Assembly (NCBI GenBank): GCA_020638875.1
Contig: JACKHS010000040.1
Span: 1-20,395, forward strand
Reading direction: 5' to 3'
Source of the DNA: Planctomycetota bacterium
GTDB taxonomy: Bacteria > Planctomycetota > UBA1135 > GCA-002686595
DNA: 20,395 nucleotides
The translations under genes were made by a program, and so were the position numbers. Of the stretch, positions 1 to 8,247 are shown one piece after another (positions within the stretch are counted from its first letter, which is position 1; every line of letters starts with the position of its first letter). The notes under the pieces were generated by a model that worked only from the letters and a program-made list of their open reading frames with translations, had not been told where the DNA came from and did not search any database.

Positions 1-1503
1 AGCGCGGCGCACCAGCTCGGCGCGGTGCACGCGCTCGGCTACTACTGGCGCCACCCCGACGACCCGCTCGAGCGCGTGCTCGAGCACCACCCCGCGGCCG
101 CGTGCCGCGCCGCCGCACTGCGGCCCTTGCTACCGCGGCTCGTCGCACGCGGCGACCAGCCGGCCTGCGCGCTCGTGTTCGACAACCTGCGCCTGGAGAC
201 GCGCGCCGACCGCCACGCGGCGCTCGCGGCGCTGCGCGCATTCGACAGCGCGTCGTGCCGCGAGTGGCTCGCGACGCGGCTGAAGGAGCAGTCGCTCGAC
301 AGCGAGCGCAAGCTGCTGCTGCTCGACCTGTTCGAGGACGACGCGTCGCCGCTGGTGCGCGCGGCGCTCGAGAAGCGCCTGGGCGACCCGATCGACGCGG
401 TACGGCTGCGCGCGCTCGAGCTGCTCGCGCGCCTCGGCGACGCCGACCTCGTGCACCGCCTCGAGAAGATCGCGCGCTACGGCGACGAGGCCTTCGTCGT
501 GCGCGCCATCGGCGTGCTGGCCGGCGGGCGCGAGGGCGACCGCGGCTTCATCGAGCAGCTCTACGGCTTCACGCGCGACCAGAGCGCGCTCGTGCGCCTC
601 GGCGCGGTGCGCGCGCTGGCCAAGGTCCCGACGCAGGACGCGCTGACGCTGCTGCACCGGCTGCTGGACGACCGCGACCGGCGCGTGCAGCTCGCCGCGC
701 TCGCGGCCGTCGGCGAGAAGCGCCAGCTCCGCTCGTTGCCGCGCCTGATCGAGCTGCTCGGGCACTCCGACGGCATCACCAGCGACGAGGCCGCGCGCTG
801 GCTGCGCCTGTTCACGGGCCTCGATCACGGCCTCTCCGCGGCGCGCTGGGGCGCGTGGTTCGAGCGCGAGGGGCTCGCCTTCCAGATGCCGACGCGCGAG
901 GAGGGCGAGCGCCTCGAGGCCGAGCGCCTCGCGCGCCGCAACGAGCTGGGCGAGCTGCGCACGGCCTCATTCTACGGGCTGCACATCGACAGCCGGCGCG
1001 TCTGCTTCGTGATCGACCTGTCGGGCTCGATGGCCGATCCGGCCACGGGGCGCGGCAGCGCGTCCGGCGCGCGCACGCGCCTCGCGGTCGCCAAGGAGGA
1101 GCTGCGCAACGCGCTGCGCCAGCTGCTCGACGGCGTGCGCTTCAACCTGGTGGCCTTCGCGAGCGGCGCGCGCAGCTTCGCGCCGGCGCTCGTCGAGCTC
1201 TCCGCGTCGACGCGCACCGACGCGCTGCTCGAGGTCGAGGGCTGGATCTCCGGCGGCGGCACGGCGCTCTACGAGGGCGTGATGACGGGGCTCGCCGACC
1301 CCGAGGTCGACACGCTCTACCTGCTCACCGACGGCGAGCCCAGCGAGGGCGAGGTCACCGCGCCCGAGGAGATCCACCGCCGCGTCGTCGAGGTCTGCGC
1401 GCGCCGCGGCGTGAAGATCCACGCCGTCGCGATCGGCCGCGCCTCGTCGCTGCTGAAGGCGCTCGCGCGCGACACCGGCGGGCAGTACGTCGAGCTGCTC
1501 TGA
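1..1503 (+). CDS. HEAT-repeat protein with C-terminal vWA domain (5' end outside window)
   Basis: The reading frame is open from base 1, so the true start probably lies upstream; the first in-window GTG is at 25. The N-terminal two thirds is alpha-helical with repeated HEAT-like units (for example LVRAALEKRLGDPIDAVRLR and LVRLGAVRALAKVPTQDALT). After a TG...ARWGAW segment around codons 272-286 comes a vWA domain. Its MIDAS motif is visible as DLSGS (codons 339-343), followed by a threonine in SGGGTALYEG and an aspartate in LLTDGEPSEG, so metal-dependent ligand binding looks intact. HEAT arrays and vWA domains are both protein-interaction folds, so a scaffold or adhesion role is inferred; no enzymatic motif is seen. 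The gene converges on the next one with a 34-base gap containing a hairpin. The domain call is firm, the cellular role unknown. Confidence 0.85.
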   Translation, partial: SAAHQLGAVHALGYYWRHPDDPLERVLEHHPAAACRAAALRPLLPRLVARGDQPACALVFDNLRLETRADRHAALAALRAFDSASCREWLATRLKEQSLDSERKLLLLDLFEDDASPLVRAALEKRLGDPIDAVRLRALELLARLGDADLVHRLEKIARYGDEAFVVRAIGVLAGGREGDRGFIEQLYGFTRDQSALVRLGAVRALAKVPTQDALTLLHRLLDDRDRRVQLAALAAVGEKRQLRSLPRLIELLGHSDGITSDEAARWLRLFTGLDHGLSAARWGAWFEREGLAFQMPTREEGERLEAERLARRNELGELRTASFYGLHIDSRRVCFVIDLSGSMADPATGRGSASGARTRLAVAKEELRNALRQLLDGVRFNLVAFASGARSFAPALVELSASTRTDALLEVEGWISGGGTALYEGVMTGLADPEVDTLYLLTDGEPSEGEVTAPEEIHRRVVEVCARRGVKIHAVAIGRASSLLKALARDTGGQYVELL

Positions 1504-1511
1504 GCGCCCGA

Positions 1512-1531
1512 GGAGCGCGCGCCCGCGCTCC
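1512..1531. terminator. Hairpin in convergent junction
   Basis: GGAGCGCG and CGCGCTCC form a perfect 8-bp stem around the loop CGCC. It sits inside the 34-base gap between two convergent genes ending at 1503 (+) and 1538 (-), so it could end transcription from both sides. There is no T tract, and in such GC-rich DNA short stems arise by chance. Confidence 0.4.
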
Positions 1532-1537
1532 GCGCGC

Positions 1538-2638
1538 CTACTCCTCGCCGTACAGCAGCGCGCGGCCGTGATCGCCCCACCACGTGCGCCAGCGCGCCTG
1601 GCCGGCGCGACGCTCGGGCTGCGAGGCGCGCGGGTCGTAGGCGAGCTGCTCGCCGGTGACGGCGCGCAGCGCGCTCGCGCACGCCTCGCGCACCTCCGCG
1701 TCGACGTCGTCGAGGTGATCGATCAGGGCCGCCGCGGCCGAGCGCGCGTCGAGGCGCTCGAGCGTGCGCGCGGCCAGCGCGCGCACGTACGCGTCGTCGT
1801 CCTCGAGCAGCGGCACGACGTGCGCCGCGACGCCCGGGTCGGAGACCTTGTGCAGCGCGTAGAGCGCGCCCACGCGCTCGACCGGGTCGCGGTCGGCGAG
1901 GCGCCCGACGAGCTCCTCGAGGGTCTTCGGCAGCGGCAGCGGGCGCGGCGCGTCGACGGCCGGCGCCGCGGCGGCGAGGCGCGGCGCCTCGGCGAGCTCG
2001 TACACGCGCGCCTGCAGGAACAGCACCTGTTGCTCGAGCTCTTGCACGCGCGCGAGTCCGTCGCCGGCGGTGAGCAACGCCTCGCGCAGCTCGGCGCGCG
2101 ACTCGTCGTTCTCCGCGCCGCTGCGCGGCTCGCCCGAGGCGAGCAGCCCGCGCAGGTCGGCGACCTGGCGCTCGAGCGTCTCGACGCGGCCGAGCTCGCC
2201 GCGCAGCACGTCCTCGGCCACGGCGCCGGCCTCCGCGGCCATGCGCTCGCGCGTGCCGCGCCGCAGGCGCTCGAGCTCGTCGAGGCTCGCGCGCGTCTGC
2301 GCGAAGTCCGCGTCCCACGTGCGCGTCGCGTGCTCGACGCGCCACAGCAGCAGCACGGAGATCGCGAGGACGAGCAGCACCGACGCCGACGACAGCGCGG
2401 CCGCCACGCCCGGCGTGACGCCCGAGCCGCGCCGCGTCGCGCGCAGCGCGGGGGCCGACGCGGGCGCGCCGGACTCCGCGGGTGCGTCGGCGGCGGGCGG
2501 CGCCGCGGCCGCACCGCCCCCCATCGCGCTGTTGCAGGCCGCGCAGACCACGCGCTCGCCGCTGAGCCAGGCGCGCCCCGCGCGCACGTCGCGCTGCGGC
2601 ACGGCCTCCTGGCAGAGGTCGCAGAAATAGAGGTCCAT
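1538..2638 (-). CDS. Zinc-ribbon / transmembrane / coiled-coil / HEAT-repeat protein
   Basis: The predicted protein has 366 residues. It opens with two CxxC pairs (C6/C9 and C32/C35) typical of a small zinc ribbon, then an Ala/Pro-rich linker and one hydrophobic helix at about residues 78-99. A charged, heptad-like coiled coil follows (about 105-215), then HEAT repeats (about 235-330, e.g. DPVERVGALYALHKVSDPGV and EDDDAYVRALAARTLERLDA). The C-terminal segment has TGEQLAYDP followed by RWRTWWGDH. This tail recurs in the HEAT proteins at 1-1503 and 6912-8168. The ATG at 2638 was chosen because the zinc ribbon begins there and the frame upstream is non-coding in character. The layout suggests a zinc ribbon inside the cell and coiled-coil/HEAT parts outside the membrane. 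The function is unknown; a structural or assembly role is inferred only. Confidence 0.82.
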   Translation of the reverse strand: MDLYFCDLCQEAVPQRDVRAGRAWLSGERVVCAACNSAMGGGAAAAPPAADAPAESGAPASAPALRATRRGSGVTPGVAAALSSASVLLVLAISVLLLWRVEHATRTWDADFAQTRASLDELERLRRGTRERMAAEAGAVAEDVLRGELGRVETLERQVADLRGLLASGEPRSGAENDESRAELREALLTAGDGLARVQELEQQVLFLQARVYELAEAPRLAAAAPAVDAPRPLPLPKTLEELVGRLADRDPVERVGALYALHKVSDPGVAAHVVPLLEDDDAYVRALAARTLERLDARSAAAALIDHLDDVDAEVREACASALRAVTGEQLAYDPRASQPERRAGQARWRTWWGDHGRALLYGEE

Positions 2639-2681
2639 CGACGTCGAGGGGCGGGAGCGGGGCGGCCTGGGGAGCCGCGCG

Positions 2682-2687
2682 AGCCTA
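2682..2687 (-). promoter_or_regulatory. TAGGCT -10-like hexamer
   Basis: On the minus strand TAGGCT stands 43 bases before the ATG at 2638 and fits the TANNNT pattern seen upstream of several other genes here. No convincing -35 element was found. It would give the zinc-ribbon/HEAT gene its own promoter rather than relying on the trmL-transporter transcript. Confidence 0.35.
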
Positions 2688-2692
2688 CCACT

Positions 2693-2706
2693 CCGCGGGC
2701 CCGCGG
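2693..2706. repeat. 14-bp perfect palindrome downstream of transporter gene
   Basis: CCGCGGGCCCGCGG reads the same on both strands. It begins 12 bases beyond the transporter stop codon (2719, minus strand) and just before the TAGGCT element of the next gene. It could fold into a short stem as a weak terminator or serve as a protein-binding site; chance is a real alternative in this composition. Confidence 0.35.
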
Positions 2707-2718
2707 TAACGGCGCGCC

Positions 2719-4056
2719 TCAGCCGGACGTGCGCGCCAGCCCGCGCGCGCGCACGGCCAGCCACAGCGCCTGGGCCGTCGAGCCGCAGGTGAAGGCCCCC
2801 AGCGCGATCTGCACGCCGGGCCACGCGGTCGCGCGCTCGCCCAGCCACAACAGCGTCGCCGTGACGACCAGGAAGATGCCGACGGACTCGGTCACCCCGC
2901 GCGTGCGGTGCGCGTGCACCAGGCGGCCCTGGTAGTAGCTGTGCGCCGCGGTCATCGCCGGCAGCAGCAGCCCGAACCACAGGCTGCCCGCGGCGAGGTC
3001 GGCCAGCGCCGGCTCGAGGCCCGCGACGCCCACGAACCACGCGTGCCCGAGCGGCGTCGCGGCGACGAGCGTGAGCAGCGCGACGCACGCGAGCGCGAGC
3101 ACCAGCGCGAAGCGCCCCAGCACGCGCGTGGCGCCCGGCTCGCCGGCGTGGCTGACGACGACCTCGTTGAAGGCGATGCCCACCGCGCGCAGGACGAAGA
3201 TCAGGCCGAAGACCACCGGCCACACGGCCATCGACTCGAGCGCCAGCGGCGCGCGGCTCATCGTCGCGCTGCCCAGCGGCTGCGCGGCGAGGTTGAGCAG
3301 CGGCGTGAGCGCGAGCGGCACGTAGAAGGCGAGCAACCGCGCGAGCGTCAGCGGCTCGGAGTGCGGGCCGGGCTCGAGCAGGTCGCGCTTCACCACCGGC
3401 GACACGACGGCGCGCGCGAAGAGCATCTCGCTCGTCACGCCGACGACGAGCGCGCTGCACGCCAGCGCGCACCCCGGCGCGGCGAGCCACCAGCCGACGA
3501 GCAGCGTCGAGCCGGTGGCGAACAGCCGCACGAGCGTGCCGATGCCGACGGCGCGCGAGTGCCCGTGGCGGATCAGCACGCCCTGGTGGAAGCGCCGATC
3601 CGCGATCATCAGCGTCCACGGCGCGATCAGGCGGAAGCCCAGCCGCGCGGGCTCGACCACCTCGGGCGGCGGGTCGATGGCGCCGACCACGAGCAGGTCG
3701 AACAGCGGCGTGAACGCGATCAGCGCGTGGAGGCTCGAGAGCAGCACCCCGGCGCTCAGCGCGAAGCGCCGCAGCCGCTCGAACGCCGCGCGGTCGCGCG
3801 AGAGCGCCACCGAGGCCGCCAGCATCATGATGACGGGCGCCTCGATCAGCAGGCTGACCGGGAAGACGACGCTGCCGAAGGCGGCCAGGTGCGTGTTCGG
3901 CTCGGCGAGCCGCGCGACCACCGCAGACAGCAGCGGCAGCTCCGCGCCCATCAGGAGCCACGACGCGGCCAGCGGCCACCACGTGCGCAGGACGGCCGCG
4001 GTCGTCAGCGCGGGCTGGGCCGGCGCGTCGTCGCGCGCCGCGGCGAGCGTGCTCAC
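2719..4056 (-). CDS. MATE/ANK-like multi-pass membrane transporter
   Basis: The protein has about 445 residues and about 12 hydrophobic helices. The first half is conserved in style (WWPLAASWLLMGAELP, then IEAPVIMMLAASVALSRD), with a central block ADRRFHQGVLIRHGHSRAVG. This resembles bacterial members of the MOP superfamily related to MATE exporters and the ANK (progressive ankylosis) proteins. It probably exports a small molecule across the inner membrane; the substrate cannot be told. I chose the GTG at 4056 because its GTGA overlaps the TGA of trmL, a typical coupled start; another GTG at 4086 would add ten residues and has GAGGA three bases ahead. The gene is therefore probably co-transcribed with trmL. 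The family call rests on remembered sequence resemblance; the membrane topology is clear. Confidence 0.8.
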   Translation of the reverse strand: MSTLAAARDDAPAQPALTTAAVLRTWWPLAASWLLMGAELPLLSAVVARLAEPNTHLAAFGSVVFPVSLLIEAPVIMMLAASVALSRDRAAFERLRRFALSAGVLLSSLHALIAFTPLFDLLVVGAIDPPPEVVEPARLGFRLIAPWTLMIADRRFHQGVLIRHGHSRAVGIGTLVRLFATGSTLLVGWWLAAPGCALACSALVVGVTSEMLFARAVVSPVVKRDLLEPGPHSEPLTLARLLAFYVPLALTPLLNLAAQPLGSATMSRAPLALESMAVWPVVFGLIFVLRAVGIAFNEVVVSHAGEPGATRVLGRFALVLALACVALLTLVAATPLGHAWFVGVAGLEPALADLAAGSLWFGLLLPAMTAAHSYYQGRLVHAHRTRGVTESVGIFLVVTATLLWLGERATAWPGVQIALGAFTCGSTAQALWLAVRARGLARTSG

Positions 4057-4607
4057 CGCTCGCCCGCCGCGCGCTCGGAGGGCCACACGTCCTCGGCCGC
4101 GCGCGGGTGCGCCGCGTAGCGGCCGTCGTTGTCGGGCAGCGCCACGCCCGCGCGGTGCAGCGCGGTGTAGGTGCCCAGGCAGACGACGTTGGCGAGGTTG
4201 AGGCTGCGCACGCCCGCACGGATCGGCACGTAGACGCGGCGCGCGGGGTGCGCGTCGAGCAACGCGGCCGGCAGGCCCGAGCTCTCCGCGCCGAACACGA
4301 GCACGTCGTCGGGCGCGAAGTCGGTCTCGAACAACGACGTGCCGCCGCGCGCGCTGAACAGGCGCAAGCGCTCGCCGAGCGGACGCGGCGCGCCGGCGGC
4401 GAGGTGCTGCGCCGCGCGCTCCCAGTCGGCGTGCACGACGAGCTCGACCTGCGGCCAGTAGTCGAGCCCGGCGCGCTTGAGGTAGCGATCCTCGAGCGAG
4501 AAGCCGAGCGGCTCGACGAGGTGCAGGCGCAGCCCCAACGCCGCGGTGAGGCGCGCCGCGCAGCCGCTGTTGTGCGGGATCTCGGGGTGGACGAGGACGA
4601 CTTCCAC
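4053..4607 (-). CDS. trmL: tRNA (cytidine/uridine-34-2'-O)-methyltransferase, SPOUT family
   Basis: The protein has 184 residues. It shows the hallmarks of TrmL: an N-terminal VHPEIPHNSGCAARL (family form EPEIPxNTGNxxR), a central FGAESSGLP and the C-terminal knot motif IRAGVRSLNLANVV. TrmL methylates the ribose of the wobble base in certain leucine tRNAs using S-adenosylmethionine. The GTG at 4607 starts directly at the first beta strand (VEVVLVHPE). The open frame upstream is Arg/Pro-rich and contains a promoter-like TAGACT, so it is unlikely to be coding. The C-terminal tail of about 25 residues beyond the knot is unremarkable. The stop codon overlaps the start of the membrane transporter gene. 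Confidence 0.9.
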   Translation of the reverse strand: MEVVLVHPEIPHNSGCAARLTAALGLRLHLVEPLGFSLEDRYLKRAGLDYWPQVELVVHADWERAAQHLAAGAPRPLGERLRLFSARGGTSLFETDFAPDDVLVFGAESSGLPAALLDAHPARRVYVPIRAGVRSLNLANVVCLGTYTALHRAGVALPDNDGRYAAHPRAAEDVWPSERAAGER

Positions 4608-4657
4608 GGGGCGGGGGCGCGGGCGCTCGGGGCGGGGCGCTCCGCGAGCGGCGCGGC

Positions 4658-4663
4658 AGTCTA
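4658..4663 (-). promoter_or_regulatory. TAGACT -10-like hexamer upstream of trmL
   Basis: TAGACT on the minus strand lies 50 bases before the chosen trmL start. It fits the TANNNT pattern found ahead of other units in the window. No recognisable -35 accompanies it. Confidence 0.35.
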
Positions 4664-4689
4664 GCCCGGACGATTCAGGAACGCGCACG

Positions 4690-4721
4690 CCGGCCTTCGC
4701 AACCGGCCGGCGTTGCCGGCC
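4690..4721. repeat. Two overlapping, mutually exclusive hairpins
   Basis: CCGGCC (4690-4695) can pair with GGCCGG (4705-4710). The same GGCCGGC (4705-4711) also forms a perfect 7-bp stem with GCCGGCC (4715-4721) around the loop GTT. Only one can form at a time. The element lies about 190 bases before the antiporter ATG and could sit in its leader, but no transcript start is known. Confidence 0.4.
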
Positions 4722-4911
4722 ACTCGGCGCGCGCCGCACGCCGCGACGTCTCCGGCGCCGCGCTCGCTCCGGGCCCCGTCCCGTGGACGCCGCGAGCCGC
4801 GGCCACGCCGACGGCTCTCACGAGGCGCGGGTGCGCTGGACGCTGCCGTCTTGCCCCCGGCGCCCCGGCCGGGTCTGCTGGGTGCCCGCGGGGCGACCGC
4901 GCGGGCGCGCC

Positions 4912-6714
<1,803 letters not shown>

Positions 6715-6738
6715 GCGGCGCCGCGCCGCGCGAGCGAA

Positions 6739-6752
6739 GCCGCACGTGCGGC
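6739..6752. repeat. 14-bp perfect palindrome after antiporter gene
   Basis: GCCGCACGTGCGGC is identical on both strands and lies 25 bases past the antiporter stop. It may be an operator or part of a terminator. A second stem, CGCGGCG (6802-6808) with CGCCGCG (6814-6820) and loop CTACA, lies further on. Neither has a T tract. Confidence 0.35.
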
Positions 6753-6832
6753 GAGCAGACCCGCACGCGCAAGGGATGTGTGTGCGCGGCGCGAGCGGCC
6801 GCGCGGCGCTACACGCCGCGGCACGCCCGTCG

Positions 6833-6838
6833 CATACT
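6833..6838 (+). promoter_or_regulatory. CATACT -10-like element for the secreted HEAT gene
   Basis: CATACT is one base from TATACT and is the most AT-rich hexamer in this 197-base gap. It lies 73 bases before the ATG at 6912. No clear -35 was found, so this is a weak call. Confidence 0.25.
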
Positions 6839-6911
6839 GGAGCCTCGACACCCGGGTTGCCCTGGCCCGATCTCCGTCCCTTCCCATCCCCTGCTCGGAG
6901 ACAGGAACGAC

Positions 6912-8168
6912 ATGAACGGATCGATGCGATGGAGCGTCGCGGGCCTGGCCCTCGGCGCGCTGACCCTGGTCGTGGCGCCGGCAGCGGCGCAGCGCGCGGC
7001 GCAACCCGCGCAAGAACGCAGCGCGCGCGAGGACGCGGCGGGCGCCTCGGCGCGGAGGCTCGTGCACCTGCGCTCGGGCGCGGTGCTGCGCGGCGTCGCG
7101 CGCGCGCGCGGCGACGCGTGGGAGCTGCAGCGCGGCAACGAGTGGTTGCGCCTGGAGGCCGACGAGGTGGCGCGCGTGGAGAAGGAGGCCGACGTGCTGC
7201 GCGAGGCGAAGCGCCGCGAGCGCGCCGCGACGGACTGCGCGGCGCGCGTGGAGCTCGCCGGGTGGCTCGCCGACGAGGGCCTGCTCGTCGAGTCGCTCGA
7301 GACGCTCGACGCGGTGCTCGAGGAGCGCCCGCACGACCTGGGCGCGCTGGCGGCGCTGCGCGCGCGTCCGCTCGTCGCCGTGCCGAGCCTCGACGTGCCC
7401 GCCGAGGAACGCGCGGACGCGCTGGAGGCGCTCTTGCGCTACGCGGCGGGTGCGCCGCGCGCCGCGCGCGAGCTGTGCATCGCCGAGCTCGAGCGCTGCG
7501 AGGATCGCGCCGCGCTGCGCGCCGACGTGATGGCCGAGCTCGGCAGCGTCTCGCTGCGCCGGCGCGCCTTCGCCGCGCAGGCGCTCGGCCGCCTGTGGCC
7601 GGGCGAGGAGGCCAAGCGCCTGCTGCAGCACGCCGTGCTGGACACGAGCTCGCTCGTGCGCCGCAGCGCGAGCGAGGCGCTCGGCAACGCGGACGATCCG
7701 TCGCTGCTCGCGCCCGTCGTGCGCGCGCTGGCGAGCGACAACGCCCGCGTGCGCGTGCAAGCCGCCGAGGCGTTGGGCTTCATGGCCTACCCCGCCGCGG
7801 TCGAGCCGCTCGTCGGCTACATGGCGAGCGCGTCGCAGTACACGCCGCGGAACCGCGTCCCGCACGGCTACGTCTTCTTCGGCCGCCAGCGCGCCTACGT
7901 CCAGGACTTCGACGTCGAGGTCGCGACCTTCCAAGCCGTCGCCGATCCGCAGATCAACGTGCTGCTCGAGGGCAGCGTGCTCGAGGCGGGCGTGATCGGC
8001 GTGACGCAGTACGGCGCGGGCGTCGAGACCGGCGCGGCGCGCTCGGCGCTGCGGCGCATCACCGGCGAGGACCCGGGCCACTCCGTGCGCGCCTGGGAGA
8101 GCTGGTGGGCGGAGCACCGCGAGGCGTGGGCGCTGCGCGACTCCGACGGGCGCACCGAAGCTCCCTGA
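6912..8168 (+). CDS. Secreted HEAT-repeat protein
   Basis: The protein has 418 residues. It starts with a signal peptide (MNGSMRWSVAGLALGALTL, Ala-rich to AAAQ at about residue 27). A small beta-like region follows (VHLRSGAVLRGVARARGDAW), then a charged helix. HEAT repeats occupy about residues 195-305 (e.g. LRRRAFAAQALGRLWPGEEA and DNARVRVQAAEALGFMAYPA). Next is a distinctive non-repeat block, about residues 312-370 (FFGRQRAYVQDFDVEVATF, then VLLEGSVLEAGVIGV), and then the tail TGEDPGHSVRAWESWWAEH. I know no named domain for the block, though similar stretches occur in planctomycete HEAT proteins as far as I recall. The start is supported by AGGA five bases ahead of the ATG. Export to the periplasm or surface is likely; the function is unknown. 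Confidence 0.88.
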   Translation: MNGSMRWSVAGLALGALTLVVAPAAAQRAAQPAQERSAREDAAGASARRLVHLRSGAVLRGVARARGDAWELQRGNEWLRLEADEVARVEKEADVLREAKRRERAATDCAARVELAGWLADEGLLVESLETLDAVLEERPHDLGALAALRARPLVAVPSLDVPAEERADALEALLRYAAGAPRAARELCIAELERCEDRAALRADVMAELGSVSLRRRAFAAQALGRLWPGEEAKRLLQHAVLDTSSLVRRSASEALGNADDPSLLAPVVRALASDNARVRVQAAEALGFMAYPAAVEPLVGYMASASQYTPRNRVPHGYVFFGRQRAYVQDFDVEVATFQAVADPQINVLLEGSVLEAGVIGVTQYGAGVETGAARSALRRITGEDPGHSVRAWESWWAEHREAWALRDSDGRTEAP

Positions 8169-8182
8169 CGCCGCGCGCGCCC

Positions 8183-8232
8183 GACTCGCGCGAGTCCCGG
8201 CCGCGTCGCGCTCGCCGCGCGACGCGGCCGGG
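8183..8232. repeat. Adjacent perfect palindrome and 15-bp hairpin
   Basis: A 14-bp perfect palindrome GACTCGCGCGAGTC (8183-8196) abuts a perfect 15-bp stem. In that stem CCCGGCCGCGTCGCG (8196-8210) pairs with CGCGACGCGGCCGGG (8218-8232) around a 7-base loop. The pair fills most of the gap between the HEAT gene stop (8168) and the M24 start (8248) and ends one base before the TATGCT element. It may be a terminator for the HEAT gene (no T tract follows), an operator, or both. Confidence 0.6.
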
Positions 8233-8233
8233 C

Positions 8234-8239
8234 TATGCT
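8234..8239 (+). promoter_or_regulatory. TATGCT -10-like hexamer just before the M24 start
   Basis: TATGCT (TATAAT-like, 4 of 6) ends 8 bases before the ATG at 8248. If used as a -10 box, transcription would begin at or next to the start codon and yield a leaderless mRNA. No Shine-Dalgarno sequence is present ahead of this ATG, which fits. Confidence 0.4.
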
Positions 8240-8247
8240 CTGCGCCC

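Larger units (their letters stand above)
4608..4911. other. Divergent intergenic region between trmL and the antiporter gene
   Basis: This stretch of about 300 bases separates trmL (-) from the antiporter (+). It holds a minus-strand TAGACT at 4658-4663 (50 bases before the trmL GTG) and overlapping inverted repeats at 4690-4721. The remainder is extremely GC-rich and I see no gene in it. No convincing plus-strand promoter for the antiporter was found. Confidence 0.5.

Noticed and set aside
130..828. Long antisense open frame opposite the HEAT/vWA gene
   Set aside because: In very GC-rich DNA antisense frames stay open by lack of stop codons; the product is low-complexity with no domain, and the plus-strand gene has clear HEAT and MIDAS motifs.
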